64,000 nucleotides of DNA from Oryzias latipes (Eukaryota > Chordata > Actinopteri > Beloniformes > Adrianichthyidae): NCBI RefSeq assembly GCF_002234675.1, contig NC_019859.2:27523973-27587972 (forward strand). Direction: 5' to 3'. Every line of letters begins with the position of its first letter. Position 1 is the stretch's first letter. Positions 1-9,718 of the stretch are shown in pieces. A program made the position numbers and the translations under genes. The notes below the pieces were generated by a model. It was not told the DNA's origin. It ran no database searches and saw only the letters and a list, made by a program, of their open reading frames with translations.

Positions 1-77
1 GGTGGGAGCGGGGATCGAACTGCCAACCCTTTGACCATTGGATGACCCGCTCAACCACCTGAGCCACTGTCGCCCCA
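1..77 (-). repeat. tRNA-derived SINE head, truncated at the window edge
   Basis: On the - strand the sequence reads as a Pol III type-2 promoter, with box A like GTGGCTCAGGTGGTTGAG and box B like GTTCGATCC. The same head recurs at the right end of the SINE at 11802-12144, so this is a SINE fragment and not a tRNA gene. Its tail lies outside the window. Confidence 0.75.
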
Positions 78-638
78 ATCATGCAATCACTGATGGGCCA
101 TAGTACTCATCTTTGCTGGGTTTTTTTTGCGTTTCATTTTTTAACATTTAATTTTAATTTCTAAAAATTTATTTTATTTTCCGAAACGTTTAATTTTTCT
201 ATCTTTTTTTTTTTTTGCTAAATATTTTGGTTTCTGGAATTTTGTTTTAATTTATAACATGTGACTTATTTGTTCTGCTTTTTAAATTGTCCTTGTAATG
301 TTTAAAATGTTTTTGCGTCGGGTGATTTGTTGATGTGATTTGCACTTCAGGGCCACCGTACTCGTGAGGCACACTGTGTGATGAACACACACATTCTTTA
401 AAGCAGAAATCAATCAGCTTACAGAAGTTCAAGCCTGATAAATGACACAGTCATTAATTTATTAATTAAAAAGTCTTTTTTAAAGTCTTTTTCTTAACCA
501 GATTCCAAAAAAATGACATTTATAAATACATAAACAATTACAACTCCACACTTTGATGAGTCAAAGGACAATGGTTTCAGTTGAATGAACGCCCTTCAAA
601 CATGACTGAGAAATCAAGTGGTTAGTGATAGACTTTGG

Positions 639-683
639 TCATAAAGTGCTTCAGTCTTAAAGAAAAACTGAAGCACTTTATGA
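639..683. repeat. Perfect 17-bp inverted repeat (hairpin)
   Basis: Arms 639-655 (TCATAAAGTGCTTCAGT) and 667-683 are exact reverse complements around an 11-nt loop. A third, imperfect copy of the arm (AATAAAGTGTTTCAGTTTG) follows at about 701-719. This is probably a MITE remnant; a structured RNA is possible but unsupported. Confidence 0.7.
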
Positions 684-837
684 TCACAATGCAGTTTGAT
701 AATAAAGTGTTTCAGTTTGTCTTTAAGAGAAATTTAGCATTTGGTCAAAAAAGAACAAAAGTTTGCTCCTTCGACTAAACAGGATGGCAGCCTGGATGAT
801 TAGAAGCCTGTCTAGCTGGCAGAAGCCAGTTAGACAG

Positions 838-1112
838 GCCGTGGTGCAGCGGTAGGGCGGTCGACCCATGATCGTAAGATTGCAGATTCGAATCCCGCCT
901 TGCACACCCATGTGTCGAAGTGTCCTTGGGCAAGACATTGAACCCCACCTTGCCTCTGGTGGGAGGTTGGTGCCAGTGTTTGGCAGCAGAGCCACCATCA
1001 GTGTGTGAATGTGTGTGTGCATGGGTGAATGGGACTGTGACTGTAAAGCACTTTGGGCCTTCGTAAGAAGGTAGAAAGCACTAAATAAGTATCCACCATT
1101 TACCATTTTGTT
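838..1112 (+). repeat. tRNA-derived SINE, near full length
   Basis: A Pol III head carries box A (TGGTGCAGCGGTAG) and box B (GATTCGAATCC). The body holds the phrase TGTAAAGCACTTTGGGCC, common in fish SINE/LINE 3' regions, and the end is TTTACCATT. Relatives lie at 50399-50520 (+) and 56995-57198 (-). The reading frame antisense to it is a by-product. Confidence 0.75.
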
Positions 1113-1944
1113 AGAGCTGGACTCATGCATCATTTATAGCAATAAGTTCATTTCTGCTTCTTGTGTGATGTTCTGTGAGAGTCTTTCTGAAACGTATCAG
1201 AGGGATTGGATTTTTAAAAAAGTCTGTTATGGTGAATATCATTTTTAGGTCTCATAAAATATTGAAAAAACTAAATCATACAGTTCATCATTAGGATTAC
1301 TCCAAAATAATTGGCATTTTCCTAATTTTGTGCAACTCCAACAGTAAAAATCCTCCAAAATTCCTCAATACATTTATAAAAAATGATCTATTGTTTATTT
1401 ATAATTTTAAAAAAGTGCAGCGGTTTTCCTGCATTACCTGCTGTCTTTATGTCAAATACTGACACCAGCTAAATGACAGGCAGACGTAAAAAATACATTT
1501 GGAAAGAAAATAAAGACACGTAACAAAAATGTTACAAACCTACAATAGTTGAAAAGAATGACATTATTAGCATGAGCTGAGTAATCAAAAGGCACGCCAT
1601 GATCCAGGTGTTGCGCAATCATGAGCAACAAAAGTGTTGCTCACCCTGCTGCCTCCGCCCACGGCCCCTCCCCTTTTCCTTCACATACATTTGCCTCCTT
1701 TCTTTAAGACAAGAGTGCGTACAGCTGCGGGGGGCACCAATTCACAGGTTTTGGGCAATCCAAAGTTTGTGAAATAACAGATAATAGAAAACCGATAGTG
1801 GGACACATTTTTTTTTCTTCCAAGCACATGGCCCTCCTTTAAAATTGCGCCCCAGGCAATTGCCCGTTTTACCCGTACCTAAAACCGCAACTGTCTTTGA
1901 TACAGATCAACTTACACATTTGGTCTACAATGGCACTTCAGGCC

Positions 1945-2201
1945 TTTTAATGATGGAAATCAGGATTTTGGTGTGTTTAATGTGTTCTTGTTGCATTTTC
2001 CTCGTAATTGAGGACATATATGAAGAAAGCATTTTCTAACATAAGATAGCATTTCTATGTATTTCTTTATTCAAACCATTGGGAATCAGGAGCAGATGAA
2101 AAAATGCTGTTTTGAAAAAGGTTAGTTGTTGCGTAGAAATTACACTGGACGGGCCACAAGCTTCCTGCCCGGCTCCATTTAAATAGACAAATAGATCCAT
2201 G
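1945..2201 (+). repeat. Dispersed TIR repeat (family R), left half, split by the LTR element
   Basis: The sequence matches the left part of the full copy at 47865-48469, including the segment around ATTTCTTTATTCAAA and the ATCAGGAGCAGA phrase. It stops at 2201 exactly where the LTR retrotransposon begins and resumes at 7479. The outer border is approximate because the terminal repeat is eroded. Confidence 0.7.
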
Positions 2202-2667
2202 TGATATGGTGCCTCTGTCGGACTCCTCCCCCTCTCCTCTCCGCTTGGCTCCTGATTCATCCCAGCTGCGACCACTTACCTCATCACCTCATCCGCCTAC
2301 TTAAGGAGTTCCAGGATCATCAGTCTTCGCCAGTCCGTTGCCCCTGATGGAAACACCAGTCACGAGTGGTCGCCTGAACCTGTTGCACTCTGGAACCTCC
2401 TCTGGTCTGCTTCCCCTGACCTCACCACGAGCCTCTGCCGAGCAAACACCCTCAAGAGACGAATCCACGCTGCCGACCCCGGACTCTGTGAGGACATCAA
2501 CCAGTGACGCCACGGGCCGTAGTCTCTCTATCTCTGGACCTCCAGAAACTGTGCCTTACCTGACCAGCTACCTCATTAAATCTCCTTTCCTCTTGCCAAG
2601 TTACCTGAGCTCTGTGTCTCATTCCGGGTTCCAGCATCTGGGTCTCTGTCGTTCTGTAGCCATGACA
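2202..2667 (+). repeat. 5' long terminal repeat
   Basis: It starts TGATATGG and ends CCATGACA. I found no difference from the 3' LTR over 466 bp by eye. The left target duplication CCATG is 2197-2201. Inferred subregions are U3 up to about 2328, R from about 2329, and an ATTAAA poly(A) signal at 2575-2580. The gag start codon (2662) lies within its last six bases. Confidence 0.95.
2300..2339 (+). promoter_or_regulatory. Inferred LTR core promoter and self-primer (transcript 5' end)
   Basis: A weak TATA-like CTTAAGG lies at about 2299-2305. About 25 bases downstream, 2329-2339 (GCCAGTCCGTT) is the exact reverse complement of the primer-binding site at 2669-2679. In Tf1 the first 11 nt of the mRNA fold back to prime reverse transcription, so transcription is predicted to begin at or near 2329. 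The complementarity is seen; the start site is inferred. Confidence 0.6.
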
Positions 2668-3684
2668 GAACGGACTGGCCTTAACCCCGACCCAGCTGAC
2701 CCGGAAGGGCTCAGATTAGCCGTATCGCAGCAAGGCATTATGCTCGGACGTCAAGCCGATGCTTTATCCCAGATGGCAGCAGCCCAGCAGGACCTTTTTC
2801 ATCGCCTGGACGGTTTGACACAGACTTTGCATGATTTAACCGGACATTTTTCTCATGTTTCTTCAGTTACTGCTCAAGCCTCGACTAGCTCAGCTCCTTC
2901 CACTTCCGGATTACCCTCCGCTCATGAAAACATCCGGCTGCAACCGGAACCATTTTCCGGTGACGTAGAGGCCTGTGGAGGATTCCTCCTCCAGTGCCAG
3001 CTGATCTATCAACAAGCTCCCCGTCATTACCAGTCGGATCACAGTAAGATATCTTTAATCGTCAACTCATTACGCAATAAAGCCCTCCAGTGGGCCCAGG
3101 CTTACCTCTCCGCCAATCCCATAAGCCATATCACGTATGAACGTTTCCTCAGAGAGTTCCAGTTAATCTTTGACCAACCACGCAAACAAGAAGAAGCTAC
3201 CCGAAGGTTACTGGCACTCAGGCAACGTAATCGCTCGGTTAGCGATCATGTTGTGGATTTCCGTATCCTGGCGGTCGAGGCAGGCTGGCCCGACTTAGCT
3301 TTGAAGGGAATATTCTACCAGTCATTGAATGAACAAATCAAGGATCATCTGTGTTCTCAACCGGAGGCTCAGTCGTTTGAGGAACTGGTTTCTGCGGCAC
3401 TCCGCTCCGACGTTCGCTTACGAGAGCGTCAAAGAGAGCGAGCGCCGGATTACCAGCGTGCAGCTTCCATGATGTCCTCTGTCCCACACACAGTCCCCGT
3501 CACGTCTCCCAACCCCCTCATCTCTTCCAAACCACCGGAGGAGCCCATGCAGATTGGACACTCCAGATTGTCCGAAGAGGAGCGCCGCAGACGGCGCGAG
3601 GAGGGCGCCTGTTTCTATTGCGGAGCGAAGGGCCACATTGTCAACACCTGCCCGCTCCGTTTAAACACCCGAGCCCCTCGCTAG
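2662..3684 (+). CDS. gag: Retrotransposon Gag (capsid/nucleocapsid)
   Basis: A 340-residue Gag would package element RNA into cytoplasmic particles. The ATG at 2662 is chosen because the longer open frame upstream lies in the LTR and is repeated in the 3' LTR. Residues about 90-270 look like a Ty3-type retrotransposon capsid domain of the kind found in sushi/PEG10-like Gags, with IYQQAPRHY and a [10 protein letters not shown] segment. A single CCHC zinc knuckle (C-x2-C-x4-H-x4-C, residues 317-330, nt 3610-3651) sits near the C terminus. The frame ends at TAG 3682-3684, past the slippery site, so most ribosomes should make Gag alone. No stop or frameshift interrupts it. Confidence 0.93.
   Translation: MTERTGLNPDPADPEGLRLAVSQQGIMLGRQADALSQMAAAQQDLFHRLDGLTQTLHDLTGHFSHVSSVTAQASTSSAPSTSGLPSAHENIRLQPEPFSGDVEACGGFLLQCQLIYQQAPRHYQSDHSKISLIVNSLRNKALQWAQAYLSANPISHITYERFLREFQLIFDQPRKQEEATRRLLALRQRNRSVSDHVVDFRILAVEAGWPDLALKGIFYQSLNEQIKDHLCSQPEAQSFEELVSAALRSDVRLRERQRERAPDYQRAASMMSSVPHTVPVTSPNPLISSKPPEEPMQIGHSRLSEEERRRRREEGACFYCGAKGHIVNTCPLRLNTRAPR
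2669..2679 (+). other. Primer-binding site, self-priming type
   Basis: AACGGACTGGC begins one base after the 5' LTR. It is not an obvious match to a tRNA 3' end (no TGG at the border) but pairs perfectly over 11 nt with 2329-2339 in the LTR. The neighbouring bases do not extend the pairing, so the match is exactly 11 nt, the length known for Tf1. Confidence 0.7.
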
Positions 3685-3702
3685 AAGACAGGCCGCGGGG
3701 GG
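3660..3702 (+). promoter_or_regulatory. -1 programmed frameshift site with downstream stem
   Basis: TTTAAAC at 3660-3666 is a canonical X XXY YYZ heptamer in register with the gag frame (TTA at 3661, AAC at 3664). After a 7-nt spacer, 3674-3681 (CCCCTCGC) can pair with 3695-3702 (GCGGGGGG), giving an 8-bp stem with one U-G pair and a 13-nt loop. The pol frame is -1 relative to gag, open through this point. Short loop complementarity downstream (CAGG 3689-3692 with CCTG) could make a pseudoknot, but that is speculative. Confidence 0.82.
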
Positions 3703-6700
3703 TAACAAACATCTACCTGGCCGGTAATGATTTTTTATTTATCCCTGTCAAGTTAAGTTTAGACCTCCATGTGCAGGAATTACGAGCCCTGGTCGACTCC
3801 GGGGCCGAGCAGAGTCTGATCGACCAGCAGCTGGTTATTAATCTGTCGATCCCCACAGAACCCCTGGAAACACCCATCGAGGCTTCCGGATTGGGTGGTC
3901 AACCGTTATCCCGCATCACTCACCGCACCAAACCTGTTCTGCTCATTTCCTCCGGAAACCATCGTGAGTCTATACGTTTCCTCATCACTAAGTCCTCTCA
4001 TACTCCCATAGTGCTCGGGTTTTCTTGGCTTAAATTGCATAATCCTCAGTTTGACTGGGCCCAGGGGACTATAATCAAATGGAGTCCATACTGTCTCGCT
4101 AACTGTCTTCTGTCAGCGCTCCCTTCTGTTCCTTCTCCTAAAACTGAGTGTCTTAGTCAAGTAGATCTCTCTAACATACCTCACTGTTATCATGATTTGA
4201 AGGCTGTTTTTTGTAAAACTAAAGCTAGTGCGCTCCCCTCTCACAGACCTTATGATTGTGCCATAAACCTATTACCCGGCGCTCCTTTGCCCAAAGGCCA
4301 TTTGTTTAACCTGTCCGGACCAGAAAAGGCAGCCATGGAAAACTACGTGCAGGAAGCCCTCTCCCTGGGTCACATTCGACCATCCTCCTCACCCGTGGGA
4401 GCTGGGTTTTTCTTTGTTCAGAAAAAAGACAAATCCCTCCGACCCTGTATTGATTATCGAGATCTTAATCAAATCACCATAAAGGACAAATACTCACTGC
4501 CATTAATCACCTCCATATTTGACTCGGTCCAGAAGGCTCGCATATTTACCAAGTTAGATCTCCGCAATGCTTACCATTTGGTCCGAGTTAAAGAAGGGGA
4601 CGAATGGAAAACAGCCTTTAACACTCCGTTAGGGCATTACGAGTACTTAGTAATGCCTTTTGGCCTCACCAACGCCCCGGCAGTTTTTCAAAGGCTCGTC
4701 AATGATGTCCTTCGAGATTTCATCAATCGCTTTGTTTTCGTTTATCTTGATGACATTTTGGTTTACTCCCACGATCTGGCCCAACACGAGCATCACGTCC
4801 GTCTGGTCTTGGAAAGACTTTTAGAAAATCAGCTTTTTGTTAAGCATGAAAAATGTGAATTTCACTCTACCTCCGTGCAGTTTCTCGGTTACATCATCGA
4901 AGCCGGCTGCATACGCCCAGATCCGTCCAAGATTGAAGCGGTTACCAACTGGGAACCTCCTAGCAGCCGCAAAAAGCTCCAACAATTTCTCGGCTTTGCT
5001 AACTTTTACAGACGTTTCATCCGCAACTACAGTAGTATAGCCGCTCCCCTTACACGGCTCACCTCCATAAAACATCCCTTTGTCTGGTCCACCAACGCTC
5101 AACAGGCTTTCGACAAATTAAAGCAACTTTTTGTCTCAGCCCCTATCTTAATCCAACCAGACCCCTCACGTCAATTTATTGTTGAGGTGGATGCCTCTGA
5201 CTCAGGGGTAGGCGCAGTCCTCTCTCAGAAGGAGGAGAGTTCTGGAAAATTGAAACCCTGTGCGTTCTTTTCACGTAAACTGTCCCCCTCTGAGCAGAAT
5301 TATGATGTTGGAAACCGTGAACTTCTAGCCATCAAACTGGCCCTGGAGGAGTGGCGTCACTGGTTAGAGGGAGCCGAGCAACCATTCATCGTCTGGACGG
5401 ATCATAAAAACCTGGCTTACCTCCGCTCCGCCAAACGACTCAACTCCAGGCAAGCTCGTTGGTGTCTCTTCTTTGACCGTTTTCAATTCATTATAACCTA
5501 CAGACCGGGCTCTCGCAACATCAAACCCGACGCCCTCTCCAGGAAATACAGTCAGTCCGAAAACATCCCGTCGTCCATCCTTCCTTCATCCTGCATCATT
5601 GGAAGTGTCACTTGGGATATAGAGACCAAGGTTCTTCAAGCCCTTGCGGGTAACTCTGACCATCCACCCGTTCCTAGGGGTACACTGTTTGTACCCACTC
5701 ATCTCCGCCCTGACGTCATCACCTGGGGTCACACTTCCCGTCTGGCATGCCATGGGGGGGTTCACCGTACCCTCAATTTAATTCGCAGGAGATTTTTTTG
5801 GCCTTCTATGGGAAAGGACGTTCGGGAGTACATCTCAGCCTGCACCACCTGCGCCCGGTCTAAGACCTCATCCTCTGCTCCTGCGGGGTTGCTCCATCCT
5901 CTCCCTACGCCTAACCGTCCCTGGTCCCACTTGGCTATGGACTTCGTTACCGGGTTACCCCCATCGGCAGGTAACACAGTCATTCTCACTGTCATAGACC
6001 GATTTTCCAAGATGGCCCACTTCATTCCACTCCCTAAACTGCCCACTGCCACCGAAACTGCTGATATCATGACCAACCAGGTTTTTCGTCACCACGGCAT
6101 CCCTGTGGACATTGTGTCTGACCGTGGCCCTCAGTTCATTTCTCAGGTCTGGAAGGCCTTCTGCACAGCCTTGGGGGCCACGGCCAGCCTCACATCCGGT
6201 TACCATCCCCAGTCCAACGGCCAAGCGGAGAGAGCGAACCAGGAACTGGAGGCAGCTCTCCGCTGCCTGGCGGCACAGAACCAACGGGACTGGTCCCAAC
6301 ATCTCGTGTGGATTGAGTATGCCCACAATACTCACCCCTCCGCTGCTACTGGGCTCTCTCCCTTTGAGGCCGCGCTCGGGTACTCACCACCTCTGTTTCC
6401 GTCTCAGGAACTGGATTTGGCAGTGCCTTCTGTGCAACATCACGTCCAGCGTTGCCAACGCATCTGGGCTCAGACTAAGGCTGCTCTCCTCCGCACCAAG
6501 GAGAGCAACTGCCGCATCGCCAATCGTCGCAGGGTGGTGGGACCCGAGTACCAACCTGGCCAAAGGGTTTGGCTTTCCACGCGCAATATTCCCATCCAAG
6601 CTACCTCCAAGAAACTGGCACCACGATTCATCGGACCCTATGTCATCGAGAAACTTATCAACCCCACCTGCGTCCGACTCCGTCTTCCTAAAGCTCTGAA

Positions 6701-6980
6701 GGTACACCCTTCGTTCCATGTCTCTCAGATCAAGCCAGTTCTGGACAGTCCTCTGTGCCCGCCGTCCGCTTCCCCACCACCCGCCCGGCTCATCGACGGC
6801 GCTCCGGCTTATGATGTCAACCGGATTCTGGACATCCGTCGTCGGGGTCGCGGCTTCCAGTTCCTGGTCGACTGGGTGGGCTACGGTCCGGAGGAGCGCT
6901 CCTGGATCTCCCGCTCGCTGATTTTGGACCCCTCGCTCATAGAGGACTTCTTCCGTGCCCACCCGGATCGCCGCCCTTGA
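3660..6980 (+). CDS. pol: Retrotransposon Pol: protease, RT, RNase H, integrase, chromodomain
   Basis: Expressed as a Gag-Pol fusion by -1 slippage; about 1106 codons are read after the slip to TGA at 6978-6980, with no break. Domains by nucleotide: aspartic protease with DSGA at 3795-3806; reverse transcriptase with YLDD at 4743-4754; RNase H with its first Asp at 5190; integrase zinc motif with His at 5730 and 5751 and a C-x2-C at about 5841-5852; integrase core D,D35E with Asp 5940, Asp 6120 and Glu 6228; a chromodomain over the last 56 residues (6810-6977), with an aromatic-rich DWVGYG core. Chromodomain integrases of this type bind modified chromatin and can bias integration. All catalytic residues named are present. 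Long frames on the other strand are shadows. Confidence 0.95.
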   Translation, partial: FKHPSPSLEDRPRGVTNIYLAGNDFLFIPVKLSLDLHVQELRALVDSGAEQSLIDQQLVINLSIPTEPLETPIEASGLGGQPLSRITHRTKPVLLISSGNHRESIRFLITKSSHTPIVLGFSWLKLHNPQFDWAQGTIIKWSPYCLANCLLSALPSVPSPKTECLSQVDLSNIPHCYHDLKAVFCKTKASALPSHRPYDCAINLLPGAPLPKGHLFNLSGPEKAAMENYVQEALSLGHIRPSSSPVGAGFFFVQKKDKSLRPCIDYRDLNQITIKDKYSLPLITSIFDSVQKARIFTKLDLRNAYHLVRVKEGDEWKTAFNTPLGHYEYLVMPFGLTNAPAVFQRLVNDVLRDFINRFVFVYLDDILVYSHDLAQHEHHVRLVLERLLENQLFVKHEKCEFHSTSVQFLGYIIEAGCIRPDPSKIEAVTNWEPPSSRKKLQQFLGFANFYRRFIRNYSSIAAPLTRLTSIKHPFVWSTNAQQAFDKLKQLFVSAPILIQPDPSRQFIVEVDASDSGVGAVLSQKEESSGKLKPCAFFSRKLSPSEQNYDVGNRELLAIKLALEEWRHWLEGAEQPFIVWTDHKNLAYLRSAKRLNSRQARWCLFFDRFQFIITYRPGSRNIKPDALSRKYSQSENIPSSILPSSCIIGSVTWDIETKVLQALAGNSDHPPVPRGTLFVPTHLRPDVITWGHTSRLACHGGVHRTLNLIRRRFFWPSMGKDVREYISACTTCARSKTSSSAPAGLLHPLPTPNRPWSHLAMDFVTGLPPSAGNTVILTVIDRFSKMAHFIPLPKLPTATETADIMTNQVFRHHGIPVDIVSDRGPQFISQVWKAFCTALGATASLTSGYHPQSNGQAERANQELEAALRCLAAQNQRDWSQHLVWIEYAHNTHPSAATGLSPFEAALGYSPPLFPSQELDLAVPSVQHHVQRCQRIWAQTKAALLRTKESNCRIANRRRVVGPEYQPGQRVWLSTRNIPIQATSKKLAPRFIGPYVIEKLINPTCVRLRLPKALKVHPSFHVSQIKPVLDSPLCPPSASPPPARLIDGAPAYDVNRILDIRRRGRGFQFLVDWVGYGPEERSWISRSLILDPSLIEDFFRAHPDRRP

Positions 6981-6999
6981 CCGCCTGGAGGCGGTCGTT

Positions 7000-7009
7000 G
7001 AGGGGGGGG
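7000..7009 (+). other. Polypurine tract
   Basis: GAGGGGGGGG lies three bases before the 3' LTR, the expected place for the RNase H-resistant primer of plus-strand DNA synthesis. The intervening TAC is the usual small gap before the TG of the LTR. Confidence 0.85.
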
Positions 7010-7012
7010 TAC

Positions 7013-7478
7013 TGATATGGTGCCTCTGTCGGACTCCTCCCCCTCTCCTCTCCGCTTGGCTCCTGATTCATCCCAGCTGCGACCACTTACCTCATCACCT
7101 CATCCGCCTACTTAAGGAGTTCCAGGATCATCAGTCTTCGCCAGTCCGTTGCCCCTGATGGAAACACCAGTCACGAGTGGTCGCCTGAACCTGTTGCACT
7201 CTGGAACCTCCTCTGGTCTGCTTCCCCTGACCTCACCACGAGCCTCTGCCGAGCAAACACCCTCAAGAGACGAATCCACGCTGCCGACCCCGGACTCTGT
7301 GAGGACATCAACCAGTGACGCCACGGGCCGTAGTCTCTCTATCTCTGGACCTCCAGAAACTGTGCCTTACCTGACCAGCTACCTCATTAAATCTCCTTTC
7401 CTCTTGCCAAGTTACCTGAGCTCTGTGTCTCATTCCGGGTTCCAGCATCTGGGTCTCTGTCGTTCTGTAGCCATGACA
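7013..7478 (+). repeat. 3' long terminal repeat
   Basis: This 466-bp copy of the 5' LTR appears identical by eye and is followed by the target duplication CCATG (7479-7483). Its ATTAAA at 7386-7391 would serve as poly(A) signal for the element transcript. The short open frame starting at 7149 is the LTR copy of the sequence upstream of gag and is not a gene. Confidence 0.95.
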
Positions 7479-7859
7479 CCATGTTCATCATTGTTTTCGT
7501 CGTCTAAGATGGAATCTGGCTCAAAACTGTTAGGCTGGATAAATCTGACATTGCTCGCCATTTTTGTTGCAATGGTAACGTTAGGTTGGGGGTGTGAGAG
7601 TTTGTAAGCTAACGGAAGTGAGTGTACACAGATAGCTGTCAATTATGGGTGACGGGAAGGGGGGTGGGGGTTGCTCTGTGCCAACAGTCCCTCTCACAAC
7701 TCAGAGGTAAATTTCGGATGAACTGCTGCCGCTCTGGAGAAACTATGTCTTAGAAAACGACACAGGTTTTTGGATTTTGTCTAAAAACAGAATAATCATA
7801 ATTAAAAGATGCCAGGGAATGCTGTCACAATCGATCAAAAGATGATTGCGGCTTGAATT
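7479..7859 (+). repeat. Dispersed TIR repeat (family R), right half
   Basis: It continues the copy interrupted at 2201. On the - strand it encodes the recurrent frame with the motif SFEPDSILDDENND, and it ends near ATCGATCAAAAGATGATTG, the right-end phrase of the family. Together with the left half it forms one old copy of about 640 bp that served as the target for the LTR element. Confidence 0.75.
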
Positions 7860-8677
7860 ACACATAGTGTGACAGATTCATAAATTAGATTTTCTGAAAA
7901 TATATTTTTAATTTAATAAGTATCAACGGGAAGATATCTTTACTGATGGAATCATTTCCAAAGTTTCAAATAAAAAGAAGGATCATCTCAGTCAAAATAA
8001 TAAGATGCTACCCTTAAATCAGTATTTTGTAATTCCAGCTTTCCATCACAATTTTTATTTAGAGGATATTTTTTGGCTTTAACATAAATAGGCTTCCATA
8101 GAAATCAAAGTAAAACTATTTTCATGCATGCTTGTGTGTGGTGTTCACCTTTACATTTGTCCTGAGCCTTTTAATTATAAAGTGCTTGTAGGTCATCACA
8201 GTGATCCCAAATTTCCAGACTTGAATCCCATTTGTTACATTTGAAGAAATATCAGAAAAATCATTGTGGTGATTAACAACAGATCAGATTAGGAGCTTTA
8301 AAGACGTTTTATTGGTCAAACATTTGTTGTTATCTGTCTCTTCTCAGTCAAAGTTATACTTTTGAAGTAATGGCTTATTTACATCAACCTTACATGCCTG
8401 AAACCCAAAGCCTGACTTCATTTAGTTTGGTTGGCACAGAATCCAGAAGAGGGAAGTTAGTAAATCTGGCAAAGATAATTTGGTTCAGGTACATTTTTAC
8501 ACAATAAACTACAAAGCCCTTGGCTTGTAATCATTATGTAACTAAAGGAAATTCTGAAATTCTTATTGAATTCCTAGAAGTCCCCCAAAAACTGCTCTGA
8601 GCTTTGCTTGGTTTATCCTAAAAAACATTTTCCACTCATTTGAGACTATAAGAATAATGCTTGTGATGTGTCTGCAG

Positions 8678-8788
8678 GTGGAGCTTCCCAAAGCAACGGC
8701 ATCATCTTCATCTTCATCAGGAGATAAGAAAAGTAAAGGTCGGACGGGTTGGCCCCAGCACGTCTGGGCTCTTGAGCTCAAACAGTAG
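8678..8788 (+). CDS. hand2: hand2 terminal coding exon (bHLH transcription factor, C-terminal end)
   Basis: After a TCTGCAG acceptor, 36 codons and a TAG encode a C-terminus with GDKKSKGRTGWPQHVWALEL. The GRTGWPQHVWALELKQ ending is a hallmark of HAND2; HAND1 has WPQQVWALELNQ. HAND2 is a class II bHLH factor for heart, fin/limb and neural-crest development. Exon phase 0 is assumed. The segment before the conserved tail (VELPKATASSSSSSG, including a run of six Ser) differs from the ELNEILKST-like sequence I know from other vertebrates. The DNA-binding bHLH exon is not in the window. A stray copy of the exon is possible but the open frame and splice site argue for a real one. Confidence 0.85.
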   Translation: MELPKATASSSSSSGDKKSKGRTGWPQHVWALELKQ

Positions 8789-9420
8789 CATCTTCTTCCT
8801 TGCGAGTTGACGACATTCTCCTCCACCTGGGGCTCTGTCCTTAAAAAAGGGTCACGAACCAAGACTTGCACACGTTGACGTCCCACTTTGGAGTGCTTTG
8901 GTTTGGGTTTTAAATGAGTTAACTATGGACACTGTGCAGATCTGCTTGCTTGTCTGTGGTAAAAGGGAGCAACTTGAGATTTATAACCCTACTAAATATA
9001 ATTACAAAAAGGTTTAAGCTGCACCAGAGGAGGATGCTGTGATACAGCAGTCCAGGTAAAATGGAGTGTGGAGTACAATGTTACCAGATGTACCACTGAA
9101 AGATTAATAGTCTTCATTCACACACAGCTGCACCACACAAGTGCAGTTGCTTTGGGTTAGCATGCTCTCCAACACTCATATGCAACACAAATGTACATTT
9201 TTAATGTAATGTATTTATGTGGCAGTTTGAAGGACCAACATTTTCTTTACAAGTAACAAACATTCAAAGAAGCCCTGGGTTTACTAAACAAAGATGGGTC
9301 CGAATCTTTCAGAACTGTAAATGTTAATGCAAGTGACAACATTTTCCTTTTTAAAATAAAAAACGTGTTGGGAGTTTAATGATTATTGTGGGGTGTAAAG
9401 ATTATTGTGACCAGAATAAA
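8789..9420 (+). other. hand2: Probable hand2 3' UTR
   Basis: It follows the TAG of the terminal exon. Candidate poly(A) signals AATAAA lie at 9355-9360 and 9415-9420, the second followed by T-rich sequence. The extent is inferred. Confidence 0.5.
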
Positions 9421-9686
9421 CCAATTGTTTACAGACTAATTTCAGCAAGCTGAACTTGTTTATAATGAATTCATTTTTAATGTGTGTGTTGTGCTGTGTC
9501 CTAATTAGTGTCCTAATCTTTATCTTTAAAGAAATCTATTCTTGTAATATTTCTCAGGAATATTGAGGAGGTTTTACTTGAATGTTGCCAGATTGTTGTT
9601 GCTTTTTTATTTTGCTCAATTAAAGTCCTGTAAGTCTTAGTTCCACTTGCTATAAGATAGTGGAAGAGCAAAATTTAAGGCTTTTA

Positions 9687-9718
9687 AGAGCGACTTATAG
9701 TGCGGAAAAATATGGTAG
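9687..9718 (-). repeat. MITE terminus fragment (CCGTATTTTCCGGACTATAAGTCGC family)
   Basis: GAGCGACTTATAGTGCGGAA followed by AAATATGGTA is a mutated copy of the right terminal inverted repeat of the complete element at 50828-51450. The rest of this copy is not recognisable. Confidence 0.6.

Larger units (their letters stand above)
2202..7478 (+). mobile_element. Ty3/gypsy chromodomain LTR retrotransposon (Tf1/sushi-like), apparently intact
   Basis: A 5277-bp element has 466-bp LTRs starting TG and ending CA, flanked by a 5-bp duplication CCATG (2197-2201 and 7479-7483). Order inside: 5' LTR, primer-binding site one base after it, gag, a -1 frameshift overlap, pol (protease, reverse transcriptase, RNase H, integrase, chromodomain), polypurine tract, 3' LTR. 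No envelope gene is present. Integrase after RT/RNase H marks Ty3/gypsy; the C-terminal chromodomain marks chromoviruses; self-priming complementarity points to the Tf1/sushi group. Both LTRs look identical by eye and both reading frames are open, so the insertion is recent and may be competent, though activity cannot be judged here. Confidence 0.95.
1..8677 (+). other. hand2: Inferred partial hand2 intron, heavily loaded with repeats
   Basis: The terminal hand2 coding exon begins at 8678 behind a splice acceptor, and no bHLH-coding exon is visible upstream on either strand, so this stretch is read as the 3' part of the intron. It contains SINE pieces, a hairpin, a dispersed TIR repeat and the LTR retrotransposon listed separately. 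The remaining blocks (about 77-638, 1113-1944 and 7860-8677) are AT-rich and show no coding or RNA gene that I can support. The intron assignment is inference; the exon could also be a detached copy. Confidence 0.55.

Noticed and set aside
838..910. tRNA gene at the head of the SINE
   Set aside because: It is followed by a SINE body and recurs elsewhere; arms are mispaired for a functional tRNA.
2338..2661. N-terminal extension of gag into the LTR from the ATG at 2338
   Set aside because: The same open frame is present in the 3' LTR, and Gag starts naturally at 2662. It is open by chance.
6384..6962. 192-codon frame on the - strand within pol
   Set aside because: Shadow of the integrase and chromodomain coding frame.
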